DNA from: Chamaelirium japonicum
Taxonomy: Eukaryota > Streptophyta > Magnoliopsida > Liliales > Melanthiaceae
Direction of reading: 5' to 3'
Assembly: GCA_947650365.1 (NCBI GenBank)
Contig: OX393557.1
Coordinates: 3,575,237 to 3,639,236 of the forward strand
Length of the DNA: 64,000 nt
In this document: positions 21,440-33,202 of the stretch, one piece after another
Numbering within the stretch: position 1 is the stretch's first letter
How the letters are laid out: every line of letters starts with the position of its first letter
The notes under the pieces: model-generated
What the model saw: only the letters and a program-made list of their open reading frames with translations
What the model was told of the DNA's origin: nothing
Databases searched by the model: none
Made by a program: the position numbers and the translations under genes

Positions 21440-22600
21440 CCTCGCTTTCTTCGAGATGAACTTCCTTTCAGAGTACGTCTTACGAGGCCGCTCCATCATA
21501 GCCCATGTTTCTCGGTCGCTGGCCAGGTACTTCGCTGCCCACTTCTTGTCCTCATAATCCGAGTACATGGTGTCATTGTCCGTGTACCGTTGAGAGAGAC
21601 GGTGAAGGAGGTTCGCTCCAAAGTCTAAGCCTTATCTCCTCCGAACATGTAGCACTGGACCTCATCAGACACCACCCAGGTGACTGCCTCGGGCACACTG
21701 ATAGGCGACCTCGCTCCCGTGACGGACAAGGGCCAGTTGGTGAAAGTCTTGTTAGACTCCATCATGTCTTCAATCGGCCGCAGTGCCGACGCCCCTTGCA
21801 GATGCCAGAAGCCACTCTGGCTAGACTTCAACTGCCACTTGTAGTGGTAAAATAAGTAGTCGAGCTCAATATGGGCCCAGTCGTTCTTCTTCAAGCTAGA
21901 GTAGCACTGCCTCAGCTTTCTCTGGCAATTCGAATCCACGCGATAGAACGCATAGATGACTCTCCATGCGTTGCCTCCCACTTTCCCTGGTCAGATTCCG
22001 GAGGCGTTCAGCAGATGAGCAGCAAAGGGAGGAAGCAGCAATCGAAGACGGCTCTTCAACTGACCGATGGAGATGATAGTCCCTGAAGCATTCACCGTGC
22101 TGGCAGTGTTCAAGTAGATCGCTCGGGGAGTCGATCCCGAAGGCGCTGTAGACGATATTCAGCTTAGGGTGTGTGGACTTGACAGGCTCCCTAAACATGC
22201 CTACCAAAGCTGCCCAATCGTCGCGTCGCATCGCTTCGTGATCACATAGCAGCCAGAGCCATAGTCGAAGAGGGTTTCCTCCTCTATAGGCATCATAGGC
22301 GATACCTTCGCGGCTAGGTGTGGCACTTGCGTCGGCTTCTTTACCGACGATTCCTCCTCAGGACGACGCTTCAACACCTTCCCGCCCCCCTTAGCCCCTA
22401 TGGTGCTGCTAGAAGGGGCGGAAGTCTTAGTCGCCGGGGCTTGGGGTTCACATGAACCCTTACCCGAATCACCTCCCGAGGGCTTCTTTAAGGTGACGAT
22501 GAACTTCTTCTTCCCTTCACCCTGTGAACCCGAAGCTCCAGCAGACGCTATGTAAACGAGAGATCGAAAGAAAAGGTTCGAGATGGTGGAATTCAAGGGG
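21440..22600 (-). pseudogene. Decayed antisense ORF of the older Tat-like element
   Basis: Minus strand. A Lys/Ser/Pro-rich N-terminal part lies at 22596-22201, then AALVGMFREP and YSAFGID. After a frameshift comes NAWRVIYAFYRVDS at 21975-21935, followed by LDYLFYHYKW, ALRPIEDMM and NWPLSVTGA. Further on, ANLLHRLSQRY and MYSDYED are readable. The intact counterpart at 47527-45604 has the same blocks in order (YFTEG, TAFGID, NAWRIIYAFCRVES, LGYFFFHYRW, PLRPLTDT, DWPISVSGA, ANLLHRSKDRY, LYSDYEED). At least one frameshift and several stops are present, so it is dead. Residue-level divergence is large, so this is an older lineage of the same gene. Confidence 0.85.
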
Positions 22601-22904
22601 CTCGAGAGTTCGAAAGTTCAAAAACTCGAGAGCTCGAAAATTCTGAAAGCGTGAAGAATTTGAAAACTTCCATGATCTATTTATAGACTTCAAAATTCGA
22701 ATTTCCCGCCAAAAAGCCTGTTGGCGGGAAAAACAAAAAGGCAGGCAACGAGCAGATTCAACTAGATACAGTGCACCAGGGCTTAACCCTCCAATTTCAA
22801 GAGTCAGCGCCATGTCAGCATCCCACCACATCAGTGCCACGTCAGCCTCATCAACAAAATGACCGACTTCTTTCGAAGAAATGCCAAGTCCCAGCGATCG
22901 ATCG

Positions 22905-23790
22905 ATCGATGTCGCCCGACATACCGATCATCATCATCCGACCGACCGATTGGTCGGTCAAGGTTCTGCCTGGGTCGGGCGCTAGGATCCTTCTGGTGCC
23001 CGACCACCCAAATCAAGGTCGATTGGCATTGCTCGACCGACAGCCAATGTTCAACCGACCACCGATGTCCGATCGATCGTCGTTGTCCGACTGACCAATT
23101 GGTCGGTCAAGGTTCTGCCTTGGTTGGGCGCTAGAACCCTTCTGGCGCCTGACTGCCCCAATCATGGTCGGTTGGTGTTGCCCGACCGACCATCGATGTC
23201 CGATCGATCGTCGTCGTCCGACCGACCGATCAGTCGATAAAGGTTATGCCTGGGTCGAGCGCTAGGACCCTTCTGGCACCTGATCGCCCAAATTAAGGTC
23301 GGTTGGCGTTGCCCGACCGATAGTCAATGTCCTACCGACTGTCGATGTTCAATCGATCGGTCGGTCAATGTTCTGCATGGGTTGGGCACCAGGACCCTTC
23401 TGGTGGCCGATCGCCCAAATCACGGTCGGTTAGCATTGCCTGATCGACCGCCGATGCCCGACTGACTGCCGATGTTCGACTGATCGTCGTCGTCCGACCA
23501 ACCGATCGGTCAGTCAAGGTTCTGCCTGGGTCGGGTGCTAGGACCCTTCTGGCGCCCAACCACCCAAGTCACGGTCGGTTGGTGTTGCCCGACCGATTGT
23601 CGATGTCCGACCGACCGCCGATGTTCGACCCTTCTGGCGCCCGACAGCCCAAATCATGGTTGGTTGGCGTTGCCCGACCGACCAGCAATGCCCGATCGAT
23701 CGTCGATGTTCAACCGACCGCCAACGCCCGACCGGCAACTGAAGCCCGACCGACCTCCAATGCCCAACCGGCCGCTGACACCCTATTGAT
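22905..23790. repeat. Tandem array rich in CGACCGACCGAT, 130-146-bp units
   Basis: The word GGTTCTGCCTGGGTCGG recurs with small changes at about 22963, 23109, 23239, 23371 and 23517. CCCTTCTGGCGCCCGAC and runs of CGACCGA(C/T)CG lie in between. It sits between the antisense ORF and the 3' LTR, as does the 47976-49725 array in the intact element. Confidence 0.85.
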
Positions 23791-24148
23791 CGCCTCTAAT
23801 GCCAAGCATGTGCCATGTCTATGGGTCCTTCCAACGGCATTGTTCCTACACCTCTTCTAGTCGACCCTTGGCAGGGGGTCGGTAGACACTTTGGTCGACC
23901 CTTGGCAGGAGTCGGCAGACTCAACGATCGACACTCACAGGAAACCAGCAGGCGCACTCTTGCGCGACTATCCTTGCTAGAGCAAGCCTCGTGTAGTGAG
24001 CTCAAGTGAAATAAACTCCCGATCGGCCCTTTGTCAATAGTGGCAGATTCTCAACACTCGACTAGCTATCCCAACATCGATAAAGCAGTTTTGCACCATA
24101 GAGTCCCAGCCAGTCAGGTTAGCACCTGCCTAACTGGGAGGGGGTAAC

Positions 24149-24890
24149 CGTGGGTGCAAAATTTTGGCTAACACCCGAGAGTGAGACCCGCAGCCTTGCC
24201 CGGGCCCCACGAAGATAACTGTGGGACCCACAACCCTGCCTGGGGTCCACGAAGATGACAGTGGACCCGCAGCCCTACCTGGGGGTCCATGAAAATGACC
24301 GTGGGACCCGTAGCCCTGCCTAGGGCCCACAAAGATGACAGTGGGACCCGCATCCCTTCCTGGAGCCCTCGATGACGACAGTGGAACCCCCAGTCCTGCT
24401 TGGGGCCCACGAAGACGATAGTGAGACCTGCAGCCCTGATTGGGGCCCACGAAGATGACAGTGGGACCCACAGCCCTGCTTAGGGCCCACATATGCCATT
24501 CGAGGTCTGGCGAACGTCCCCAGATGATTTCTCTAACCCCAGGTGGTTCCAGGAATATCCTTGTAATATTCTCTAGAATATTCTTTATATATTCCCAAAT
24601 CTCTATATATAGCCAAACCTGTGTAGACACCAGACCGGAATTCATAATTCCACATCCCACTTTCTGTTTTTCAGAGCTCTCTGAGTCTTCTAGTATTCAG
24701 ACTCTCAAGCCCCCTCCATCCTCTGTCTACTTGTAACAAGCACTCCTCGGTATGTTGAGAGTAGCTTTACATTTTCAGTGATAGTGGATTCAAAGGTTGC
24801 GTCTTGCCGCACGAAGAGGTAGGCTTTGGCCGAACTTCGTTACATCTTGTGTAACTCTCTATCTCCCTCTTTCTCTATCTCAACAGTGAT
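24149..24890 (+). repeat. 3' LTR of the older Tat-like element
   Basis: It begins CGTGGGTGCAAAATTTT right after the purine tract. 24180-24480 is a roughly 43-bp tandem repeat (GGGACCCGCAGCCCTGCCTG, then GGGCCCACGAAGATGACA), the same repeat family as in the U3 of the intact LTR. A TATATATAG box lies near 24604. The U5-like part (AGTGATAGTGGATTC, then GTAGGCTTTGGCCGAACTTC) matches 37925-37980 of the intact LTR. The 3' end fades out near 24890. Confidence 0.8.
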
Positions 24891-25851
24891 TGTATGACAG
24901 CTCAGCACTTGACCCCTTAACTCTTCATAGTGTGCCACATCCCGAAGGGTCAAACCTTCAATTGACTGTAGGAGGGGGGTTACGTACGATGGTCGAAATC
25001 CTCCCCCATAGACTATGTCAGCGATGGGTGGCCATCGACACGTTAGGCTAGGATAAGAAGGAAGGAGGAGGAGGAGGAGGAGAAGGAGCGGCGAGGAGGA
25101 AGGAGATGGAGGAGGCCACACGAGGGGGGGGGGGGGGGGGGGGTTGAATAAGTACCGGCGACAGTGTCGAAGGAGGCATGCAACAACGGCGACCACCCTC
25201 CTACATAGTGGTACTTAGGAAAAATGGTTTGGGTCACGACTGATATTTTTTACCTTTTAAATGGTTGTATTTAGAGGTGAAACTCGGGTCGGGTTGGTTC
25301 GGTTTGAGTCAACTCGAATCGAACTGAACTAGTTTAGTTTTACCGTATTGAAACTTGAACCAACCTGAATTGAGAATTGATCTGAACCGACCCAACCCAC
25401 ACTAAGTCCGAGTCTGTAATTGATCTAAGAAATAATGGTTATTGGCTATTTACTAGCAAGCCAGAGGTCCACATTAGACTTTAACCATATGTTGAGTTCT
25501 TTTGGTAGTTGGTTCATCTTTAGCAAACAACAATATGCTACTCTTGTACTAACGTGATGTAGACCCCAAGTAAAAAACCGTGATACATGTGTATTTCTCG
25601 TACATGTGGAGTAATATATATGAATTCGGTTCTTAGGTTGGGTCGGGTCTATCCAGGCCTAACCTACAACATAACCATATTTAATCGAGTCCTCAAAGCA
25701 TAGAAACAAAGCAACCCATTTAGATCGGGTTGGATTGATTCTCGGCTTTACCTCCAAGTTGCACCCCGAGTTATACTTTGAGAATATTATGTTGCAAATA
25801 TTTACTTCATTAATTGAAAATTTTGAATTTTATAGTAACATTTGCCTACTC
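24891..25851. other. Intergenic repeats, no gene
   Basis: 24960-25200 has GGAGGAGGAGG and a long G run (about 25125-25143). 25270-25755 has GGTCGGGTTGG- and CCGACCCAACC-like words with loosely inverted ends (TAGAGGTGAAACTCG and CGGCTTTACCTCCA), possibly another small element. No clear target duplication was found. No gene is seen. Confidence 0.4.
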
Positions 25852-25973
25852 CACATGACACGATCACAGCCATTCGTTGCAAAATATCAACTCAAAATGA
25901 CACTAGTGAGATTCAAAAATTTTAACTCACTAGTGACATTCTGCAACAAACGGCTGTGATCGTGCAATGTGGA
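25852..25973. repeat. Foldback hairpin upstream of the TPR gene
   Basis: The arm CCACATGACACGATCACAG is matched inverted by CTGTGATCGTGCAATGTGG. The centre holds CACTAGTGAG and CTCACTAGTG around AAAAATTTT. A partial third copy (CATTAGTGAGATTCAAAAAA) follows at 25987. It lies about 480 bp before the start codon of the TPR gene. Confidence 0.85.
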
Positions 25974-26452
25974 GTTTGGCAAATATCATTAGTGAGATTC
26001 AAAAAATTTAATCTGCACCGTCGAATCTCCATCCCGCGGATGGGAGCAAGGAATAGAGATGATTCGAATCCCCGAGCAGCGTGGCCTCCCTTTCTCCCGA
26101 GGAACTGCGTGATGCGTGCGGACAGAAAGCGGACAAGCGGGCTCCCATCTCTGAAGTCTGAAAGCCTCACCCATGCGAATCTCCGTCCCCTCCTTTCCTT
26201 CCGATCCACTCTCCCGTAAATCCCCAATTCTTAGGGTTCAGTTCATTCCTTCCTTCCCTCCTCGCCAAATCTCGGTCGATTCCTCCAAGAAACGGCCTTC
26301 CCATCGACTCCACCTTTCGATTCCTGCAATCCAGATCGGCTTCGGCTGCCGAAATTCTGATCCCTCACTTTCTCTCTTTGATCATTCGAATTTATTTCGA
26401 TTTGCGTGGAGAGAGGCCTGAGATCTCCAAGGTTTATCGGGATCCTCAGCCG

Positions 26453-27665
26453 ATGGCGACGGCGGCGGCGGCAGCTTTGAACAAGATCGAGAGGGCTCAC
26501 CAGTTGTACCGTGAGGGGAGCCACGAGGAGGCGTTAGGGCTATACACCGAAGCACTGGCGTTGGCGAAGAACAAGGCGCAGAAGATCGCGCTGCACAGCA
26601 ACAGGGCCGCGTGCTATCTGAAATTGCACGAGTTTAAGAAGGTTCTCTTTTTACTTAATCAAATTGGTCCCTTTTTTTTTTGGGTTTTTTATGCGTGAAT
26701 CTCTCTCTTTTTAGTTTCTTTATGTGTGAGCTGTGCTTGTCTAATGATCAAATGGGTCTCTTTTTTGGTTTCCTACATCATTTTGTGATAAAAAAATATC
26801 ATATTTTGAATTAGATCACAGTGATAAAAATTAGTTGGTTGCTGATAATTTATTTTAAAAAAAAACTTCGGCAAGTACATTTGAAGTGTATATGTTGAAT
26901 TATGCGGAATTGTGAAGAATGAAATATGCACAACTCCTTCTGCATAATTTCTAGAGCAGGCATTGCATAATGCATGCATATGAGTTGAAGACACACATGT
27001 GAAGATACAAATGGGTTTATTCCTCGATATGTCCGCTTACTTAAAGCTGAGTTTCGCTCTTCCAGCCACATTGTCGCTCTTCATTGAACCGCGCTTTGCT
27101 TTTTTGCTAGTTGTTTTTTTGCTCTTCATCGTCACACTTTACTTCGGTGCTAGCCATGTCGTCGCACTTTGTTGAGATGCGCTTCAGTATTTCGGCCATG
27201 ATACCGTTCTTCATTGAGCCTCACTTTGTTGTTCCAGTCTTCTTATCACTTTTCATTGAGCCCCTCTTCGTTCGTCCAACTGCACGACCCGCTCTTCATT
27301 AAGCCGTGTTTCGCTACTCTAGTCCTCTATTGCTCTTCATTGAGCCGTGCTGTACTGCCAATTGACTTTGCCACACAACCTCTTCAGCCTGCAGTCCTCT
27401 ATTGCGGTGGCTGCTATATGTGACCTTTTTTTTTTTTTTCATCAGCACTACCGACTTGAGGTTCTCTTTATACTGGTTTCCAGTCAACTTCGCCAGTCTT
27501 TGGATTGGGCTTTGGCCGTGCGTAACACATTCTCCAAACTCAACACCTTGGACAATAGGTTTTTTGTTACTTATTCCTGAGTTATTATGCTTCCTCTAGG
27601 TGTTACTCCTTTCCCTTCTAATGGCCGGAGGAGGAGGTGGTGTGTGTGTGTGGTGTGTGTGTGTG

Positions 27666-27736
<71 letters not shown>

Positions 27737-30700
27737 CTGTTTTTCAGATGTCAGTATAGTTGCCCATGTTTAGACCGTCTGCTTGCTGGTCGGCCTAGGA
27801 CTTGTGGTATTTTTCCCTCTGCAAACTTTATGTGTACCCACCTTGAGTTTGGCGGAGGGTGTTGAGATGTATGTATTTTTTATTTCGTTTGTTGTATTAT
27901 ATCCTGATCCATAGGCGATCACAACCAGTTGTATGCTTAGCCATTTGGCTTCACCCTAGGATGCTCTCCTTTGGGCATTCTCCCATGGTAACAAAATTGA
28001 AAGCCCTCAACAACTGAAAATCTATACTACATAACAAAAGTAAAATTTTATTGGAGTCCTATCGAGGAGGGATATCCAACAAAACTCAAAGACAAGATCA
28101 GACCACTTTGTGATGCCCATATGGCCGACAACCTTCTTCTCCTTTCGACTGAAACCAACCGCTTTAAATGTACATCAAGACATTATGATACATGATGACT
28201 TTTTCTGCTCATTATTGAAAATTTTCTGGTGCATAACTGTACTTGATCCTAATTTTAGGCAGCTGAAGAATGTACATCGGTTCTTGAGTTGGATCACCAG
28301 CACACAGGAGCATTGATGTTGCGTGCGCAAACATTGGTCACTCTTAAGGACTATCAATCAGCACTCTTCGATGTCAACAGGCTGATGGAGCTGAATCCAT
28401 CATCAGATGTGTACCGGAATCTGCAAGCTCGACTAAGGACGCAATTGGTATGCTTCATTTATTTTTTCCTCTAATAGGATTGGTTATATTGTAGGCTACC
28501 TTGTTCACATGTACTGCCTATGGAACTTAGTGCTAACAATCAGTTGGTGAAATACTCCTGCTAACTAAACTATTGAGTTCGTGTTGTAGTATGTTGCAAA
28601 GCATATAGGACTACTTTGGATGATGAATAGGTAAACAATACTAAAGATTAAATGTAGAAAAGAAATTTGCTAGAAAAGAAGTAAATTTGAACTTGACTAA
28701 TTTTAAAAAACCCAAAAAAAAATTAATTATTAAAGTAAGCACCAAGGCGCCCAGGCGGCCGCCCAGACTCCGCCGCCCGTCTAGCCACTGCCTAGGCAGT
28801 CAGAACTCCAAAATGCCTAGGCGACACCTTGACTACACTGTTGGCTATTAACTATAGCTATAACACACTATTTCCTATTCCTCTTGGTTATGCATGGACA
28901 TCGAAGAGGAGCAATAAAGGCTAGCAGCAGAAGTATATGATATGCATGAATGTTTTTAATGACTTATTTGAGGGTTCCTTGCCTCACTCCTTGACACGAG
29001 GCTTCTAAAAAACAGGTTCAAACTTATGACAAGACTTATTAATTGAAGCACATACATTGCATAAAAGAGACTCATGTTAGTGCATGTATGTATGATCTAT
29101 TATTTATTCTTTCTAAATGGGAGGTATAAACCTTAATTAGGCAGTGATTATGTCCATGATCAGTGAAAGGTAAACGGTGAAATTTCCGTTTCTTTTGCAT
29201 TTTGTTGTGTCAATTCTAATGCCAAATCTTGGTTGATTAATAATATTATAGAGCTTTACATGGTCTTTGAAATACATCAGAGGTCAGGCAACTTTTAAAT
29301 ATTGGGTTATTTGTGCATTGGAGTATGTATTGTAAGATCCCTTCCAGAAGTTGTTATGGACCTTAAGTTCAAACACAACAGTGATGTCATTTACCTTGCT
29401 TTTTCACATGGTTTTTCTTACTTTACAAGTACTTTTATAAGAAGGAACTTTAAGCTGAAGATATATGCCAAGGTTTGTGTCCCACCTCAATGTGAATTTG
29501 TATGCCTTGCCTTATGCCTCTGCCTTTTAAGCATTAATTTATATCAGTGAAGCTTCTTAAGTATGCAATAAAGGAAATTACATATATGCTATCTTATACA
29601 TGAGTTATTGTGTTGGTTTGCTATCTTCGTGATCTTTAATCGTCATGGAAGTGGTTCATTTGACCCTTAGCATGCATAACCAGTCATTAGAAAATAGGAG
29701 CTGTGTCATCTCTAATTCTAGCATCATATTATTTATTTTTATTTCTCAACGTTCATATCTGATACTTGCAATTAAAATTTGTTGTGGTGACTACTATGCT
29801 CACCGTCATCACCATCATAATCATCTTTCTCCAACATTAAATGACACATCGTAACTGCTGCTTCATTGTTGCCTTGATTTTCATCATTTTCGTCAAATTC
29901 ATGACTAGCACTGGTAACCTTTAGCCCTTATCTTCTGCATGAAAATTCTAGGCTACATTATGTATTGTACAATGGATTTTTTTCCTTTGACTTGTGCATT
30001 TTGCAAGTTATTGTCTAAACATTTATTTCTTCTTAGTAAAATGAGGTAATCCTTGCCAGTTCCCCTATTTAAGTGATCATCTTCTTAAAATGTGACTTAA
30101 GTCAATGAACTTGTTGAACTTGACACTGTGCCTTTATTTCTGAATCCCAACATGTTAAAAACAACAAATTATGCAGCTTAATTCTGTTAATTTGCTTCTT
30201 GATTTTCTTAAAGCCAATGAAGATGCAAAATACCACTCATTAGATAAAGAAGATATTTAGCGAAAGGGGAGCTTTACCTTCAGAAATTGAAGAAAGAAGC
30301 ATCAAAAAGAAGAAAAAGGAAGACTATTAAAGTATCAAGAGGAAAAAGAAATAAGAGATAAAATACAGGAATGATGAAATGAATGAGAGAGAGAGAGAGA
30401 GAGAGAGAGCTGGTTAGTTAAGGAGGCTGCTCCATTGAAAATAAAGAGAACACATAGGGTGGTTTGGTGGAGAAAGAAAAGCAAAGGAGTACCGTAGAGG
30501 GAGAGATCCTTCGAATAACTAATCTATGTACATTAATTCCAATTAAAATATAGTCCATATTGTTAAATATGTCGTGTATATAGTCCATAAGGTGTAAATA
30601 TTGATATTTTAGTTGAGTATATATATTACCCATCCATCTACATACCTTTCGGACCTGTAAGAGGCTCATTATAATGTGAATCATGCAAAGACATTCTTAC

Positions 30701-32119
30701 CTTCATGCCTTAGAGAATGAACAAAACCTAAAAGATAGCAAAATAAATTAAAATAAAACTCAATCAATACCCGTTATGACTCAAGATTTATCATAACCCT
30801 ACTTTATATTCAACTTAACCTACACCTAATGGAAACTATGTTTTGCACTTCCGTAGCACCGATTACATTCTGCATATCACTCAACAAGTCTTTTATTTTG
30901 TCTTATTTTGATGGTATGTAGGATTTGAGGATGTTGTGTTTCCTCTTCTCATGATTGATCTTTGGATGGAATCTTTGGCGATTTTGGCTCGCTGAACCGC
31001 TAATTATTATATGGGACGATGATCAACCCCTTTATACTGACCTTTAGGTCTGTTGTCAAATCCGAATCATATGAGTCATGGAATCTGTCTATAGGCTTGA
31101 CCTTCGATCACAGGAGAAGAGATATATCTCCATTATGCCCTTTTTAATGGACAACGTGGCACAATACGATTGGGTTGTATGCAAGTGCAGCAAATCAATC
31201 GTGGAGCAAAAATGCTCTGGTAACTAGTGTAACTGGGAATCAAGTAAATAGGTGTTTGCTTTTTTTTTTTGAGCCGTAGCTTAGTTGTTTGCAATCGCGA
31301 AAGGGGGGAGGGTTTACTACTGTGCTACGCGGACGCTGGACAGCCGCCCACAAGGTCGTATATAGGAAAACTCAAAAATCCGTGGGGGCAGCTGTCCCCC
31401 CCTGGTCCCCATGTAGCTCAGCCCCTGGAGGTCTCCCTACCAGTCCTTATATGTACCAACTACTCCTGATGGTAAAAAAGTGTATGGCTGCACATTGTGC
31501 AGTCACACAGCAGTTGTGCACCGTCTAGGCTAGAGTGGCACAGTTCACTGTGTGACCACACAATTTCTCAGGTGCATATGTGGCCCCCACGTATGTGCTA
31601 GAAATTGGGTGATGGCATTCGAAATGACTACATTGGTCCAAATACTTAAACAATATGCTGTGGATGAATAGAGAGTAATATCATATTTCTGTTAATAGGC
31701 TCCTAAAGTTCACAAATGGGTGATAAATTGTTACTGATCAACATGCAGGATATGTTGTCATTCTCTGACCTTTTTTATATTTGGTGAAGTCTCTAGCTCC
31801 AATACCTGAATCCGAGGAGGAATCAGTGTGTCCTGAAGATGAAGGTAGTGCCTTAGCAGAATTGGATAAAAAGAATGAGCCCCCAAGCACTAATCTTGGT
31901 AGTCCTGTTACTCGGAGTGAAAATCCCCCCGAGGCCCCACCAGATGTGCATCCCAAAGGATGGGAAGCAATCCCAAAACCAAAAGGGCATTCAGGTCTGG
32001 ATTACTCACGGTGGGACAGGGTTGAAGATGGATCGAGCGAAGAGGAAGATGAAGATGAAGTGCAGCAACCTCAGTATCGGTTTCGGGTCAGAACTGTCGG
32101 TGTGCGGCCTGTGAAGTGA
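26453..32119 (+). CDS. Small TPR-repeat protein, three exons
   Basis: Exons: 26453-26641, 28259-28447, 31790-32119; all junctions are phase 0 and GT-AG, giving about 235 residues. I chose the start MATAAAAA because an Ala-rich N-terminus follows and the upstream in-frame Met lies in 5'-UTR-like sequence. Exon 1 holds one TPR-like helix pair (RAHQLYREGSHEEALGLYTEAL) and the start of the next (IALHSNRAACYLKLHEFKK). Exon 2 continues with AAEECTSVLELD, ALMLRAQTLVTLKDY and DVNRLMELNPS. The C-terminal exon is acidic and ends WDRVEDGSSEEEDEDE, then YRFRVRTVGVRPVK. TPR proteins bind partner proteins, often chaperones; no enzyme domain is visible, so the exact role is unknown. It is probably soluble: no signal peptide or membrane segment. 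The exon 1 donor (AAG, then GTTCTC) is weak, and a missed small exon in the 3.3-kb second intron cannot be excluded. Confidence 0.85.
27060..27400. repeat. Degenerate repeats in intron 1 of the TPR gene
   Basis: The word GCTCTTCATTGAGCCGYGCTT recurs about seven times at irregular spacing of 40-60 bp (for example near 27078, 27120, 27208, 27255, 27291 and 27333). Open frames here are by-products of the repeats. Confidence 0.65.
27638..27734. repeat. (GT)n-(GA)n microsatellite in intron 1
   Basis: An interrupted GT run is followed by about 33 GA units. It lies within the first intron of the TPR gene. Confidence 0.95.
28448..31789. other. Intron 2 of the TPR gene, with transposon scraps
   Basis: This contains CCTAGGCG-rich sequence at 28740-28830, a GA run at 30385-30409, half of the CCGATTGATTTG-type foldback at 31144-31210, and one hAT-like end at about 31380-31430 (CCCCATGTAGCTCAGCCCCTG). 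No conserved exon was recognised in it. Confidence 0.55.
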
Positions 32120-33149
32120 ACGCATTGTTGTCAAAATCAAAAAGGCGTATGGACCAAATAGAGGGTTCGAAACATATAATCCTTCATGATCTCCATGTTA
32201 GGTTGCCACGTCGTATCACCTGTGTCTACAAGTGACTTTCATGGGCTCTCGATGGCATAGTAACTGGCCCAATTATGGCATTGATCCCTGTTGAGGGCGG
32301 ACTATAACTCGGCTAACATCACCGCCACCTACTACTGTAAAGATAAAGGTATTTCACATCTTTTTCTTGAACTGGGTCTTCATTCTTTCGATTTACCTTA
32401 ATTAAGCTGATGAGCTTTGCAACCACCACTACTTGTTTTTGGAATGCAGGATTTTTTTCGATTCAAATTATTGTCGGATCTCAATCTCTGTGGATTGTTT
32501 TAAACCATGGCAGTTTGGGTCCCTGTAAAGTCGCAAAATTATCTGAAGGTATTCAGATTTGGATGTACAATATGTGAGCGTGGCCAGAGATGGCTCTTAA
32601 CATGAATGGTCGATGAAGATAGAGATTCACCAAGCCCAGATCCCAGATTTGATGGTCATGGTCCCCACATTGAGGCATCTGGGTGTATAATCTTCAAGAT
32701 TTTGCAGGGCAATAATTTGTAGCTGGAAGTGGTCGTTATTAATTTTTTTTTACATACATAATCATTATTAGTTATGGTTGACCGTGATTATGAACTGCTG
32801 ACTATTGTTGATTAGGCCTGAGGGCATTACGCACTGTACATAAGCCACCCACGTGCCAAATATATGGAATAGAGTCCCTAAACCCTAGATTCGTTGGAGA
32901 TTGGGTGATCAGAGTAACGTATGTGAACACGATGTTATCGATGAGTCTGATCTTAATCTGGTTCCTTATCTCTACTTCTTGATAGAATTCTGTAGATCGT
33001 ATTAGTTTTAACAGAATCGTAGGTAACGATTGGTTTCATGGTTTAAGGAGACATGCGCCACCATAACCATCTTCGATGGAGATGAGCCCCTCATACTGCC
33101 ACCACTGCAAAATCTAGCTAAGGTTCCACCCCGAAAACCTTAGCACTTG

Positions 33150-33202
<53 letters not shown>

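Larger units (their letters stand above)
21440..24890 (+). mobile_element. 3' half of an older Tat-like gypsy element
   Basis: Plus orientation: a decayed antisense ORF (22600-21440, -), a tandem array (22905-23790), a purine tract GGGAGGGGG (24136-24144), then a 3' LTR starting CGTGGGTGCAAAATTTTGG at 24149. The order and purine tract match the intact element at 44782-50781. Gag, pol and the 5' LTR are missing. The sequence just before the purine tract (GCCAG, then CTAACT) also aligns with that of the intact element. Confidence 0.8.
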
